Shown here: positions 28,056-36,307 of the stretch, piece by piece
Layout of the letters: every line of letters begins with the position of its first letter
Numbering within the stretch: the first letter of the stretch is position 1
Source: Algoriphagus alkaliphilus
Lineage (GTDB): Bacteria > Bacteroidota > Bacteroidia > Cytophagales > Cyclobacteriaceae
Direction of reading: 5' to 3'
Assembly (NCBI RefSeq): GCF_900103735.1
Contig: NZ_FMXE01000038.1
Location: 1 to 43,086, forward strand
DNA: 43,086 nt
Program-made: the position numbers and the translations under genes
Notes under the pieces: model-generated
Seen by the model: the letters and a program-made list of their open reading frames with translations, nothing else
The model's database searches: none
What the model was told of the DNA's origin: nothing

Positions 28056-28511
28056 TTAGCATTTTTCCATTGCCAACAATTCCTTCCTCATCACAACCCG
28101 ATAATCCTCCACTCCGCCTTTGGGAATGATCTTAATGATTTTAAAGCCCCGACTTAATCCGAATGAAATCATGGCAGGAAAGCGATTCCGGGTTTTGAAG
28201 AAAACAGCCTTAAATCCCTTTTCTCTCGCCCAATTTTCTTGATATGCTGCCAAAGCATCCGCTATCCCATGCTCACGAAACTCAGGCCTCACTCCCCCCA
28301 TCCAAGAATAAAAGGTATCCGGCACATTATCTTGATACCCGACTTTAAAACCTAAAAGCTCCCCATCATTTTCGGCGACTAAAGCTAAATGAAGACGGTC
28401 CTTCAACCGCTCAGTGTAAAATTCCAGCGATGCCTTTCCCGGAAACTCCGGAATACGTTCGTGTACCCAGAGGAGTTCGGAAGGAGAAGCTTCTCGAATT
28501 TGATATTTCAT
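28056..28511 (-). CDS. GNAT-family N-acetyltransferase
   Basis: A 151-residue acetyltransferase. The motif A region GGVRPEFREHGIADAL (about 78-93) is the acetyl-CoA binding signature, with the R/QxxGxG/A-like core written as REHGIA; GELLGFKVGY and the C-terminal SFGLSRGFKIIKI fit strands 4 and 6-7. The acceptor substrate (small amine, peptide or protein N-terminus) cannot be inferred. The gene is on the minus strand downstream of the M20 amidohydrolase and separated from it by an imperfect inverted repeat, so a shared transcript is uncertain. Confidence 0.88.
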   Translation of the reverse strand: MKYQIREASPSELLWVHERIPEFPGKASLEFYTERLKDRLHLALVAENDGELLGFKVGYQDNVPDTFYSWMGGVRPEFREHGIADALAAYQENWAREKGFKAVFFKTRNRFPAMISFGLSRGFKIIKIIPKGGVEDYRVVMRKELLAMEKC

Positions 28512-28619
28512 TGAATTGGAAAATTTAAATATTGAAAAATTGGAAGATTACTGAAACCTCCAAGGACCAAATAAGTCTTGCCTTTGGGAAATTTTTCAAT
28601 CTTCCAATTTTCAAATCTT
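28512..28619. repeat. Long imperfect inverted repeat
   Basis: GAATTGGAAAATTTAAATA and the following AAATTGGAAGATT (about 28512-28551) reappear as the reverse complement on the right (about 28585-28626: AATCTTCCAATTTTCAAA, TTTCAATTC) across a ~30-bp centre. It is built from short AAATTGGAA words. It could act as a terminator or hairpin between the amidohydrolase and acetyltransferase genes. Confidence 0.6.
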
Positions 28620-30209
28620 TCAATTCTTTTTAACCGTCGGATACTTCACACCCAACTGCTCCAAATACGTATCGTACTTCGTCTCGTCGTAATAGAACTT
28701 CTCCAAAGAGGGGCGGAATTGCTTCATGATTCCCTCATTTAAGTAGATCGGTGGAGCATCTTCCTTAGTGATCATCGGCTTGTAAGTTTCTTCCTTAGTT
28801 TGCACATTTTTGAAGTAATCCCAAGCTTGATCGACGAGTTCAGGCTGAAGCAAAAAGTCCAAAATCGTCATCGCTTCTGCCTTTGCACCGGCAGTCACTC
28901 CTTTGTGAGCAATGGGTGTTGCCATCGCAATCGCATTACTCCAGTGGTGGCCGGGCAGCCCCGGAATGTTGGATGGAAATCTTAACGTCACTGTAGGTAC
29001 TACCCATGACACATCTCCGATATCATCCGATCCGCCGGATATTGGCTCCTTCACCGGCAATCCCAGTGTATCCAATTTTGTAGGCATCCCTTCTTCTTTG
29101 GAACCCAATTCTTTCTGAACCGCTTTTGCCAAAGTCTGATCATTTTCATCCCAAGCAGGCAAACCCACCTTGAGGATATTCTGATACATCTTTTCAGCGA
29201 TCACTTTATTAAAGTGTCTTGGCCAGGCGGTTCCCAAAACTTTGGAAGTCATCGTCGTCCCCGTCATCAAAGCAGCACCTTTCGCGATATCATTTGCCTG
29301 CGCATACATTTCCATGATGCCGTCATATTTCACATCACGGAAATAATACCAGATCGAAGCTTTTGAGGGCACCACATTCGGCTGATCACCTCCATCGGTG
29401 ATGACAGAATGTGATCGCTTCAACGGATGCAAGTGCTCGCGCTTATAATTCCAGCCAATATTCATCAGCTCGGTAGCATCAGCAGCACTTTTGCCTCTCC
29501 AGGGTGCTCCTGCGGAATGCGCCGCATCTCCCGAAAAAGTATATTCCACCGAAATCAAGCCGGTTCCACTTGCTTGTCCCCAGCTCACTCCCAGGTTATT
29601 TGCCACGTGGGTGAAAATACAAAGGTCAACCCCATCAAATTTCCCGTCTCGGGTAAACCAAGCCTTTGCAGCCACCAATTCCTCCGCAATTCCGGGCCAA
29701 AGGATCAAGGTTCCGCCAATCCTTTCCCGCTCCATGATCTGCTTGACAGCAAGAGCAGCCGTAATATTCAGCGGAATCCCTGCATTGTGTCCTTCTCCGT
29801 GCCCCGGTGCACCTTCGACCATGGGTTTGTGATAGGCTACTCCCGGATATTGGGAAGCTTTGGGGATATTATCTACATCTGACCCAAGAGCTATGACCGG
29901 ACCCTCGCCGTTTTTCCAAGTAGCAAACCAAGCGGTAGGAATCCCTGACACACCTCGCTCGATGGTGAAGCCATTTTGCTCCAAAATTCCAGTCAGGTAT
30001 TTCGAAGATTCAATCTCCTGAAAACCAAGTTCCGCAAAGCTGAAAATCTTGTCCACCATCACTTGACTTTGCTTGTGATTGGCTTGTACAATTTGGGCTA
30101 CTTCGGTCTTTAATGCATCGATTTGCTTCGGAGTGTATTTCTTTTGTGCCAAAGCTGAAAAGGCAAGACTCCCAGCCAAGGCCATACTAAACAAAAGTTT
30201 CTTTCTCAT
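28620..30209 (-). CDS. Secreted M20-family amidohydrolase, AbgB-like
   Basis: A 529-residue peptidase/amidohydrolase with a signal peptide (ending AFSALAQ). The zinc-dependent M20 core shows ALGSDVDNIP (metal Asp), EGHNAGIPLNI, WPGIAEELVAA (catalytic/metal Glu) and late SGGSDDIGDVSW; a dimerisation domain with TFSGDAAHSAGAPWRGKSA lies between. AbgB-like enzymes cut p-aminobenzoyl-glutamate or related aminoacyl amides. The precise substrate is not shown, though a periplasmic location is indicated by the signal peptide. It is monocistronic-looking: 286 bp upstream is the divergent leuS promoter region. Confidence 0.9.
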   Translation of the reverse strand: MRKKLLFSMALAGSLAFSALAQKKYTPKQIDALKTEVAQIVQANHKQSQVMVDKIFSFAELGFQEIESSKYLTGILEQNGFTIERGVSGIPTAWFATWKNGEGPVIALGSDVDNIPKASQYPGVAYHKPMVEGAPGHGEGHNAGIPLNITAALAVKQIMERERIGGTLILWPGIAEELVAAKAWFTRDGKFDGVDLCIFTHVANNLGVSWGQASGTGLISVEYTFSGDAAHSAGAPWRGKSAADATELMNIGWNYKREHLHPLKRSHSVITDGGDQPNVVPSKASIWYYFRDVKYDGIMEMYAQANDIAKGAALMTGTTMTSKVLGTAWPRHFNKVIAEKMYQNILKVGLPAWDENDQTLAKAVQKELGSKEEGMPTKLDTLGLPVKEPISGGSDDIGDVSWVVPTVTLRFPSNIPGLPGHHWSNAIAMATPIAHKGVTAGAKAEAMTILDFLLQPELVDQAWDYFKNVQTKEETYKPMITKEDAPPIYLNEGIMKQFRPSLEKFYYDETKYDTYLEQLGVKYPTVKKN

Positions 30210-30337
30210 AAGTTGGTGGTTTTGTAATTCTGGAAAATACTAAAAAGCAGGAAGCCTTTGAAATAAAGTTGACTAAAGGAAAGAAACCGAGGCTGAGAGG
30301 AATTAGAAAATTGATTACCAAAGCCGCCTGATTTTTC

Positions 30338-30345
30338 TATTTTTG
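30338..30345 (+). promoter_or_regulatory. -7 promoter element of leuS
   Basis: TATTTTTG fits TAnnTTTG. A TTG lies about 24 bp upstream (30311-30313), somewhat more than the ideal spacing. It would leave a leader of about 145 nt before the leuS ATG, with paired GGACGG/GGACCG words. No riboswitch or T-box motif is recognised in that leader. Confidence 0.45.
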
Positions 30346-30495
30346 CAGGCGTTTAGCAGAAAAATCTAAAAATCGGCAAAGGACGGAGGACCGAAGTGGC
30401 CTGAATCATAGATTTGAACCTTGCTTTTCATGAGAATCTCAATCTTGGGACAATAAAAACGATTAGAAAAACCAATAGCAATCAAAAATCAAATC

Positions 30496-33270
30496 ATGGT
30501 GGAGTACAACTTCAGGGAAATCGAGCAAAAGTGGCAAGCCTTCTGGAAAGAAAATGAAACATTCAAAGCCGAAGTGGACCCAAATCGTCCCAAGTTTTAT
30601 TCCTTGGACATGTTTCCTTATCCTTCGGGGGCCGGTCTCCACGTTGGCCATCCACTGGGTTACATCGCCTCTGATATCGTCTCCCGATTCAAGCTGCTCA
30701 AAGGCTTCAATGTCCTCCATCCGATGGGCTATGATTCTTTCGGTCTGCCTGCAGAGCAATATGCCATCCAAACCGGGCAGCATCCTGCCATTACCACTGA
30801 GCAAAACATCACCCGCTATACAGAGCAGCTGAAAAATATCGGTTTTGCTTTCGATTGGGACCGGGAAGTACGCACCTCTGACCCGGCTTATTACAAGTGG
30901 ACGCAGTGGATTTTTATGCAGCTTTTCAATAGCTACTATGATTTGAATGCTGACAAAGCTTTGTCGATTGACGCTTTGATTTCCCACTTTGAAAAAGAAG
31001 GAAACACGAGTGTCAAGGCAGTTTGCGATGACGACACCCCAACTTTTACAGCTTCTGATTGGGACACATTTTCTGAGAGAGAAAAGCAGGAAATGCTCCT
31101 GAAATACCGTTTGACTTTCTTGGCTGAAACGACCGTCAACTGGTGTGCGGCTTTGGGTACTGTACTTTCCAATGACGAGGTAAAGGACGGATTCTCAGAA
31201 CGAGGTGGTCATCCTGTGGAGCGAAAGATGATGATGCAATGGTCCATGCGGATCACCGCCTATGCAGACCGTTTGCTACAAGGACTGGAAAAAGTGGACT
31301 GGTCCGAACCCATCAAGGAAATGCAGCGCAACTGGATCGGAAAATCCATCGGTACCGAAATGGTCTTTCAGGTCAAAAATTCCGATAAATCCATCAAAGT
31401 ATTCACCACACGAGTAGACACGATCTATGGCGTAACATATTTGGCTTTGGCACCGGAAAGTGAACTTGCTGCTTCACTCATCACTGAGGATCAAAGAGCT
31501 ATTGCGGAATCCTACATCGAAGTCGCGAAAAACCGTTCGGAGCGCGAGCGAATGAGCGATGTCAAAACCATTTCGGGAGCTTTCACCGGTTCATATGCAA
31601 TCAATCCATTCAACGGAGAGGAAATCCAAATCTGGGTTGCGGACTATGTCTTGGCTGGTTACGGAACCGGTGCTGTGATGGCCGTGCCTGCGCATGATGA
31701 GCGGGATTACAACTTTGCGAAGCACTTCGGTCTCGAAATCCGCCAAGTGATCGACGGCTCGATGGAAAACGGTTCTTTCCCAGGCAAAGGCGGTTTGATC
31801 ATCAATTCAGGCTTTATTACTGGATTGTACATGAAAGAAGCCATGGAGAAATGCATCGAATTCCTCGAGATAAAAGGCATCGGAAAAGGCAAAATCCAGT
31901 TCAGAATGCGGGATGCAATTTTTACACGTCAGCGCTATTGGGGCGAACCGCTTCCGGTTTATTTCAAGGACGGACTGCCTTATCTGATTGAAGAAAAAGA
32001 CCTTCCTTTGGTATTGCCTGAGGTAGATAAATACTTACCCACAGAAGACGGCGAACCTCCACTCGGCAGGGCAAAAGACTGGACCTACAAAACTGCTGAT
32101 GGAGAATTTCCTTTGGAAATGAGTACCATGCCGGGTTGGGCAGGTTCGAGCTGGTATTTCTTCCGCTACATGGATCCGAATAATGATTCCGTTTTCGCCG
32201 ACAAAGCCAAAACCGACTACTGGGGCGCTGTGGATTTGTATATCGGAGGATCTGAGCATGCAACCGGCCACTTGCTCTATTCCCGTTTCTGGACCAAGTT
32301 TTTGTATGATTTGGGCGTGGTAAGTATCGATGAGCCATTCCAGAAGATGATCAACCAAGGAATGATTCAGGGAAGATCCAATTTTGTGTATCGAATTAAA
32401 GGTACCAACACCTTTATATCGCATGGAATAAGAGATCAGTATGAAACCTCTGCCATACACGTGGATGTAAACATTGTTAATAATGACCAACTCAATCTGG
32501 ACAAGTTCAAAGCTTGGAGACCGGACTTAGCGGATGCGGAATTTATCCTGGAGAACGGCAAATATGTCTGTGGCTCGGAAGTGGAGAAAATGTCCAAGTC
32601 CAAGTACAACGTGGTCAATCCGGACGACATCATCGAGCGATACGGAGCCGACACCTTGAGACTCTACGAAATGTTCTTGGGCCCTTTGGAGCAGTTTAAG
32701 CCATGGAATACCAATGGAATCGATGGCGTATTCAAGTTTCTGAGAAAACTCTGGAACCTGTATCACAATACTACGGGTGAATTTGCAGTTTCCAATGAAC
32801 CTGCAAGCAAAGAGGAAATAAAGGCGTTGCACAAAGCCATCAAAAAGCTGGAAGACGACATGGCCAATTTCTCTTTCAATACCTCCGTGTCCAGCTTTAT
32901 GATCTGTGTGAATGAACTGACCGCTTTGAAATCCAACAAGCGGGAAATATTGGAACCTTTGGCGATTTTGGTTTCTCCTTATGCCCCGCATATCGCCGAG
33001 GAACTTTGGGCGCTATTAGGTCATACTACCTCGATCACGACATCGGTTTTCCCGGAGTTCAAGGAAGAGTATTTGGTTGAGAGCAACTTCGAATATCCTG
33101 TAATGATCAATGGCAAGCTACGGGCAAAGCTGAATCTCTCGCTTTCTCTTGCAGTTCCTGAAATCGAAAAAGCAGCCTTGGCCGATGCCAACGTTCAAAA
33201 ATGGCTGGAAGGCGAAGCTCCCAAGAAGGTGATCATCGTGCCGGGTAAGATTGTGAATTTGGTGGTTTAA
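30496..33270 (+). CDS. leuS: Leucyl-tRNA synthetase
   Basis: A 924-residue class I aminoacyl-tRNA synthetase charging tRNA-Leu, one of whose substrates is the tRNA-Leu in this window. [19 protein letters not shown] carries HIGH-type HVGH (49-52); the CP1 editing domain ([17 protein letters not shown]) and KMSKS (698-702, [10 protein letters not shown]) are intact, with an anticodon-binding and C-terminal domain after. Start [14 protein letters not shown] is the family norm. It lies divergent from the M20 gene and ends at a strong terminator. Confidence 0.97.
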   Translation: MVEYNFREIEQKWQAFWKENETFKAEVDPNRPKFYSLDMFPYPSGAGLHVGHPLGYIASDIVSRFKLLKGFNVLHPMGYDSFGLPAEQYAIQTGQHPAITTEQNITRYTEQLKNIGFAFDWDREVRTSDPAYYKWTQWIFMQLFNSYYDLNADKALSIDALISHFEKEGNTSVKAVCDDDTPTFTASDWDTFSEREKQEMLLKYRLTFLAETTVNWCAALGTVLSNDEVKDGFSERGGHPVERKMMMQWSMRITAYADRLLQGLEKVDWSEPIKEMQRNWIGKSIGTEMVFQVKNSDKSIKVFTTRVDTIYGVTYLALAPESELAASLITEDQRAIAESYIEVAKNRSERERMSDVKTISGAFTGSYAINPFNGEEIQIWVADYVLAGYGTGAVMAVPAHDERDYNFAKHFGLEIRQVIDGSMENGSFPGKGGLIINSGFITGLYMKEAMEKCIEFLEIKGIGKGKIQFRMRDAIFTRQRYWGEPLPVYFKDGLPYLIEEKDLPLVLPEVDKYLPTEDGEPPLGRAKDWTYKTADGEFPLEMSTMPGWAGSSWYFFRYMDPNNDSVFADKAKTDYWGAVDLYIGGSEHATGHLLYSRFWTKFLYDLGVVSIDEPFQKMINQGMIQGRSNFVYRIKGTNTFISHGIRDQYETSAIHVDVNIVNNDQLNLDKFKAWRPDLADAEFILENGKYVCGSEVEKMSKSKYNVVNPDDIIERYGADTLRLYEMFLGPLEQFKPWNTNGIDGVFKFLRKLWNLYHNTTGEFAVSNEPASKEEIKALHKAIKKLEDDMANFSFNTSVSSFMICVNELTALKSNKREILEPLAILVSPYAPHIAEELWALLGHTTSITTSVFPEFKEEYLVESNFEYPVMINGKLRAKLNLSLSLAVPEIEKAALADANVQKWLEGEAPKKVIIVPGKIVNLVV

Positions 33271-33293
33271 GTAGTCATTACATTGAAAATCAA

Positions 33294-33328
33294 TGGGCCA
33301 AGGGATTATTCTTTTGGCCCAATTTTTT
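33294..33328 (+). terminator. Terminator after leuS
   Basis: TGGGCCAA (33294-33301) and TTGGCCCA (33314-33321) make an 8-bp stem with a 12-nt loop, followed by ATTTTTT. It ends leuS. Confidence 0.85.
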
Positions 33329-33403
33329 AGAGTCACCAGCAATTGAAATCACTTTCAAACCTTTGATGATATTACTATTGGAATTTTTTAACAATTGATC
33401 AAA

Positions 33404-34597
33404 TCAATACATAAACCCAAACAGCCACAGCGGAATTTTCTTGGGATTACCGTATTCAATGTCATCGGCAGCGATAAAACTATTTTTAACTCCCTGAATC
33501 TGCTCGGTAGTTTTATTTTTGCCCCCTACTTCAAAGATGTACTTACCATTGACCCTAAAATCACCATCCTTTACGTACTCAACGGTATGGGCATGTGAAA
33601 GCTGATTGATAAAGAAAGTCTCCCTTAAGTTACCCAAGTCGGCATTTTTTGGAGTAAAGGCAAACTGGAAGTTGGTATTTTCGAGGTAAATTTTTTCCGG
33701 CTTTTGCATTTGGGTAATTCCCTTGATGTCCTTGTAGAGGTTTTTGGTCAAATGGGCCTCTTGCAGGAAAAAGAGGTAGCTCACCAAAGTGTTCCTGTTG
33801 ATGCCTATGCGCTCGCTAAGCTTGGTTACATTTGGAATAAAGGGAACTGACTCGGATATGATATGCAACAAATGCTTCAGCTTGGGAATGTAGGAAATAT
33901 CCACACTCCGCAGCAGGGGCAACTCGATCTCCAAAGTCATGTTCACTACTTCCTCCAAACGTTGATGGTACAGATCCGGTACCTCCTGAAAGAAGGGGAA
34001 GTAGCCATGGTTTAGGTATGCGCCAAAATGCTCCAGAGGCTTTACCTTTTGCAAGACTTCCCTTGCAATGGAAACATGGTTTTCAATCAGAGCTTCCAGG
34101 CTATGTATAGGGAATTTATTTTTTGTCTTGATCACCAAGAACTCTCGGAAAGACAAACCCTGCATGTAGTATATCACCGCCCTTCGGCTGAGGTCAGCGC
34201 GGGCATTTAGGATTTCCAGCATAGAGGAACCTGTAAACACAATCTTCAATTCCGGGAAGTCATCGTAGATGTTTTTGATTTCGATGGACCAATTGGGGTA
34301 TTTATGTACCTCGTCCAAGAAAATGTATTTGCCTCCTCTTTTGACAAAATGATCTACCAAGTCCAACAGACTGTTCTGTGCAAACCAGATATTGTCCAAA
34401 CTCACGTATAAAGTTTTATGGTCAATGGGCAGGTTTTTCTTGATGTATTGGAGCAGCAGGGTGGTTTTCCCTACTCCTCTTGGTCCTTTGATACCGATCA
34501 ACCTCGCCTCCCAGCGGATCTTATCAATTATACTTCGGACAAAGTCCAATGAAGTGGCATCAATTTTCTTTAAAAATTTTTCATCTATGAATTCCAT
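33404..34597 (-). CDS. AAA-family ATPase with DUF4143 C-terminal domain
   Basis: A ~397-residue ATP-binding protein. Walker A is GPRGVGKTTLL (about 38-48 from the chosen start), Walker B is YIFLDEVHKY, GSSMLEI follows, then a winged-helix region and the DUF4143 domain ending with EVGGKNKTTEQI, a likely restriction-endonuclease-like (PD-(D/E)XK) remnant. This AAA_14/DUF4143 family is abundant in Bacteroidota and archaea but its function is unsettled; roles in genome defence or DNA handling are proposed only by context. The frame opens with TTG at 34621 inside a palindrome, but the ATG at 34597 (MEFIDEKF) is the better start. Two 20-bp palindromes lie just upstream (separate entries). Confidence 0.87.
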   Translation of the reverse strand: MEFIDEKFLKKIDATSLDFVRSIIDKIRWEARLIGIKGPRGVGKTTLLLQYIKKNLPIDHKTLYVSLDNIWFAQNSLLDLVDHFVKRGGKYIFLDEVHKYPNWSIEIKNIYDDFPELKIVFTGSSMLEILNARADLSRRAVIYYMQGLSFREFLVIKTKNKFPIHSLEALIENHVSIAREVLQKVKPLEHFGAYLNHGYFPFFQEVPDLYHQRLEEVVNMTLEIELPLLRSVDISYIPKLKHLLHIISESVPFIPNVTKLSERIGINRNTLVSYLFFLQEAHLTKNLYKDIKGITQMQKPEKIYLENTNFQFAFTPKNADLGNLRETFFINQLSHAHTVEYVKDGDFRVNGKYIFEVGGKNKTTEQIQGVKNSFIAADDIEYGNPKKIPLWLFGFMY

Positions 34598-34601
34598 AAC
34601 A

Positions 34602-34621
34602 TTGCTTATTATAATAAGCAA
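34602..34621. promoter_or_regulatory. 20-bp palindrome, operator-like, upstream of the ATPase
   Basis: TTGCTTATTATAATAAGCAA is a perfect palindrome 5-24 nt before the ATPase ATG. The half-site TTGCTTA recurs in a second palindrome 64 bp further upstream. Its position suggests a repressor site or an RNA hairpin over the translation start. Confidence 0.65.
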
Positions 34622-34665
34622 AAATAAGTATTTATGCTTTATATAAAAGGCTATAATAAAATTAT

Positions 34666-34685
34666 TTGCTTAATATACCAAGCAA
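34666..34685. promoter_or_regulatory. Second 20-bp palindrome, same half-site
   Basis: TTGCTTAATATACCAAGCAA repeats the TTGCTTA half-site, with one changed base in the right half (CAAGCAA rather than TAAGCAA). Centre-to-centre distance to the first palindrome is 64 bp, about six helical turns, as expected for cooperative dimer binding. Confidence 0.6.
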
Positions 34686-34689
34686 ATAT

Positions 34690-34949
34690 TGGAAAAAAAG
34701 CTATGCTTGATAGGTATTGATTCACGATAAAAATCAGGCAGGATTTCGCTGATTTTTTTTTCGGCATAATCGAAAACAGTCTAATCAAAAAATGAGAATA
34801 TTGAGATATCTGAAACTAACCTAATCTGCCCACATCTGCGACTTTTCCAGCGGAAATCTGCAGGAACAAAAAAGTTTAATCAACTAAAATAGCTCATTTT
34901 CAACGATTTGTGCACTTTCCCATTTTACTGAATAACCCCATTTTGATCC
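34690..34949. other. Intergenic region with terminator-like hairpin and dispersed-repeat words
   Basis: No gene is supported in this 260-bp gap. AAAAATCAG (34729-34737) and CTGATTTTT (34749-34757) form a 9-bp stem with a T run. The stretch 34820-34866 (ATCTGCCCACATCTGCGAC, GGAAATCTGCAGG) looks like the ATCTGCG-type dispersed repeats of Bacteroidota. Confidence 0.5.
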
Positions 34950-35258
34950 ATGAACCTTCTTGTTACAAATAGCGAAGTCATCAAATCGCTTCGTAAAAAG
35001 CACAAAGTGAAAAAACTCTATGCTTTTGGTTCGGTTCTAACACCAGCTTTTAATGAAGAAAGTGATGTTGATTTTGTGGTTGAATTTGAAAGAAAATCAA
35101 TTGACGACTTTGCCAGTAACTATTTTGAATTAAAATTCGCTTTGGAAGACCTCTCAAAAAGGGGAGTGGATTTGGTCGAATACTCTGCCATCAGGAATCC
35201 TTACTTCAAAGAGGAAATTGATGAAACAAGAGAATTGATTTATGGACAGAAAAATTAA
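34950..35258 (+). CDS. MNT-type nucleotidyltransferase (MntA-like antitoxin)
   Basis: A 102-residue minimal nucleotidyltransferase. The catalytic signature GS-X10-DXD is intact (Gly27, Ser28, Asp39, Asp41: AFGSVLTPAFNEESDVDF), and a third acidic residue follows in VDLVE. In HEPN/MNT toxin-antitoxin modules, MntA inactivates the HepT RNase by adding AMP to it. Here the HEPN partner starts inside this gene (ATG at 35242, 17-bp overlap) but is broken early. The antitoxin-like gene is therefore an orphan; it may neutralise a partner elsewhere or be decaying. It follows the DUF4143 ATPase region. Confidence 0.85.
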   Translation: MNLLVTNSEVIKSLRKKHKVKKLYAFGSVLTPAFNEESDVDFVVEFERKSIDDFASNYFELKFALEDLSKRGVDLVEYSAIRNPYFKEEIDETRELIYGQKN

Positions 35259-35421
35259 AACCCATCTTTTTGACATTTTAACCTGTATAGAGGAGATTGA
35301 GCAATTTTTTGAAGGAGAAGAAGTTTAACTCGATATCTTTCTACGTGACATTAAAACAATCCGATTCGATCATCAAAACTTTCTTGAAACTTTTGGCTGG
35401 ATGCTTCTCAGCCCGGAGTAG
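35242..35421 (+). pseudogene. Broken HEPN (HepT-like) toxin gene
   Basis: The frame starts at an ATG overlapping the MNT gene by 17 bp, the standard HEPN/MNT layout, and reads MDRKIKTHLFDILTCIEEIE followed by FFEGEEV, the usual start of a DUF86/HEPN protein. A TAA interrupts it after 28 codons. The same frame then continues with LDIFLRDIKTIR, still like the family, before a second stop at 35419. The C-terminal part with the RX4-6H RNase motif is missing, so it should be inactive. It is a decayed toxin next to an intact MNT gene. Confidence 0.65.
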
Positions 35422-35578
35422 TTTAATGGTTACTCGACCGAAAATAAAATGATGTCGAACTGAGAGTAGCTTTACTGACTCCAAATCCTAAAAATGGGCC
35501 TCCTATTAGCTACAGGCGAAACACCCACCACCAAAAATGAACGAATAGAGCAAAAAAATGGAAAGACCGAAAAGTAAA

Positions 35579-35609
35579 TTTGATTTGTTAGGACTCCTTA
35601 CTATATTTA
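35579..35609 (+). promoter_or_regulatory. Promoter of the CxxC cassette
   Basis: TTTG (35579-35582), a 19-nt spacer and TATATTTA (35602-35609) match the Bacteroidota consensus with only the last base of the -7 element off. The palindrome at 35612-35627 immediately follows, over the expected start site. Confidence 0.65.
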
Positions 35610-35611
35610 CA

Positions 35612-35627
35612 ATGGCAATTTTGCCAT
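35612..35627. promoter_or_regulatory. Palindromic operator candidate at the cassette promoter
   Basis: ATGGCAA-TT-TTGCCAT is a perfect 7-bp inverted repeat just downstream of the -7 element. MarR proteins bind palindromes of 16-20 bp near promoters, and the cassette encodes a MarR protein, so autoregulation is a reasonable inference. Confidence 0.55.
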
Positions 35628-35646
35628 AAACTTAAATCCCTATCAA

Positions 35647-35880
35647 ATGACAAAGTCAGTATTTTACCACGCAGGTTGCCCTGTATGCATTAGTGCAGAG
35701 CAAGACATCGTATCGCTTATCGGTAGTGCTAAAGTTGAAATCGTCCATTTAGGCGAACAAAAAAACAGAATTGCCGAAGCAGAGGCCAAAGGCGTAAAAT
35801 CAGTACCAGCTTTGCTAACACCCAATGGCAATGTGCTTCATCTCAATTTTGGTGCGTCTATGGCTGATGTTAAAGGCTAA
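35647..35880 (+). CDS. Thioredoxin/glutaredoxin-like protein with CPVC active site
   Basis: A 77-residue minimal thioredoxin fold. VFYHAGCPVC has the redox pair Cys11/Cys14, and VKSVPALL has the cis-proline at 54. It is shorter than thioredoxin and closest in layout to glutaredoxin-like thiol proteins. No signal peptide is seen, so it is cytoplasmic. Being first in a cassette with a DUF2024 protein and a cysteine-rich MarR regulator suggests thiol-disulfide or metal handling (inference). A hairpin (35888-35922) lies between it and the next gene. Confidence 0.85.
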   Translation: MTKSVFYHAGCPVCISAEQDIVSLIGSAKVEIVHLGEQKNRIAEAEAKGVKSVPALLTPNGNVLHLNFGASMADVKG

Positions 35881-35887
35881 TTTTTTC

Positions 35888-35922
35888 GCCTTGCAATATT
35901 AGGATTCCTAACTTAGCAAGGC
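35888..35922 (+). terminator. Intercistronic hairpin, attenuator-like
   Basis: GCCTTGC (35888-35894) pairs with GCAAGGC (35916-35922), and inside TTAGG (35899-35903) pairs with CCTAA (35907-35911); a T-rich TCTTTCTAT follows. It may partly end transcription or stabilise the thioredoxin-like message, lowering expression of the downstream genes. Confidence 0.6.
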
Positions 35923-35952
35923 TCTTTCTATAAATCACAAAATTTCAAAAAT

Positions 35953-36216
35953 ATGAAAGTAGCAGTTTGGGATACTTATGTGACAAAAAAAGACGGTAGT
36001 ATGATGCACTTCGATATTATCGCACCTGAAGAGATAAAAGATGCTGAAACAATATACAGTTACGGTAGGACATATCTCACAACAAAAAATCAAGACGGGC
36101 AACTTCTAACATCAAAAGAATGTGGATTTTGCCATATTGAAACCGTAAAACCCCAATGGAAAGAGAGTATTGAAAAACAAGGATATTTTATTTACGAAAT
36201 GGAAAACTGCAATTAG
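35953..36216 (+). CDS. DUF2024 family protein
   Basis: An 87-residue cytoplasmic protein with the DUF2024 layout: MKVAVWDTYVTKKDG at the N-terminus, MHFDIIAPEEIKD, then TSKECGFCHIE (Cys57, Cys60, His61). The function of the family is unknown; the CxxC-H motif could bind a metal or form a disulfide. It sits between a thioredoxin-like gene and a MarR gene, each also with a CxxC motif, which suggests a shared thiol or metal theme. A fourth cysteine is near the C-terminus (Cys86). No membrane segment is visible. Confidence 0.87.
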   Translation: MKVAVWDTYVTKKDGSMMHFDIIAPEEIKDAETIYSYGRTYLTTKNQDGQLLTSKECGFCHIETVKPQWKESIEKQGYFIYEMENCN

Positions 36217-36219
36217 ACG

Positions 36220-36304
36220 AAATGCCCATGAGAAAGGCTTCTCACACAGGGGAATGATTATCCAGGGCATTCCATCTGACTATTAAAAAACAAAATATAA
36301 ACAG
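36220..36304 (+). ncRNA. Tandem structured RNA candidate, copy 1
   Basis: An outer stem AATGCCC (36221-36227)/GGGCATT (36265-36271) encloses a hairpin TGAGAA (36229-36234)/TTCTCA (36239-36244) and a core CACACAGG..ATGATTATC. An A-rich tail (ATTAAAAAACAAAATATAAAC) leads to ATG 36305. Copy 2 keeps the same stems by paired changes. Confidence 0.6.
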
Positions 36305-36307
36305 ATG

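Larger units (their letters stand above)
35422..35646 (+). other. Intergenic region before the CxxC cassette
   Basis: 225 bp without a supported gene. It may contain leftovers of deleted DNA downstream of the broken HEPN gene; nothing is recognisable. Its right end carries the promoter and palindrome entered separately. Confidence 0.5.

Noticed and set aside
27873..28157. A 94-codon plus-strand frame
   Set aside because: Its sequence is the word-repeat DNA (F/L/H-rich), and it overlaps the end of the acetyltransferase gene on the other strand.
30346..30495. T-box or amino-acid riboswitch in the leuS leader
   Set aside because: No specifier loop, T-box sequence or terminator is seen, and T-boxes are rare in Bacteroidota. 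GGACGG/GGACCG words alone are not enough.
34729..34757. Rho-independent terminator on the plus strand
   Set aside because: The hairpin has a T run but no plus-strand gene ends before it in a useful place. It is kept only as part of the intergenic description.
35422..35646. Possible remnant of a larger deleted gene in the frame starting near 35494 (GLLLATGETPTTKNERIEQ)
   Set aside because: Too short and no motif that I can assign.
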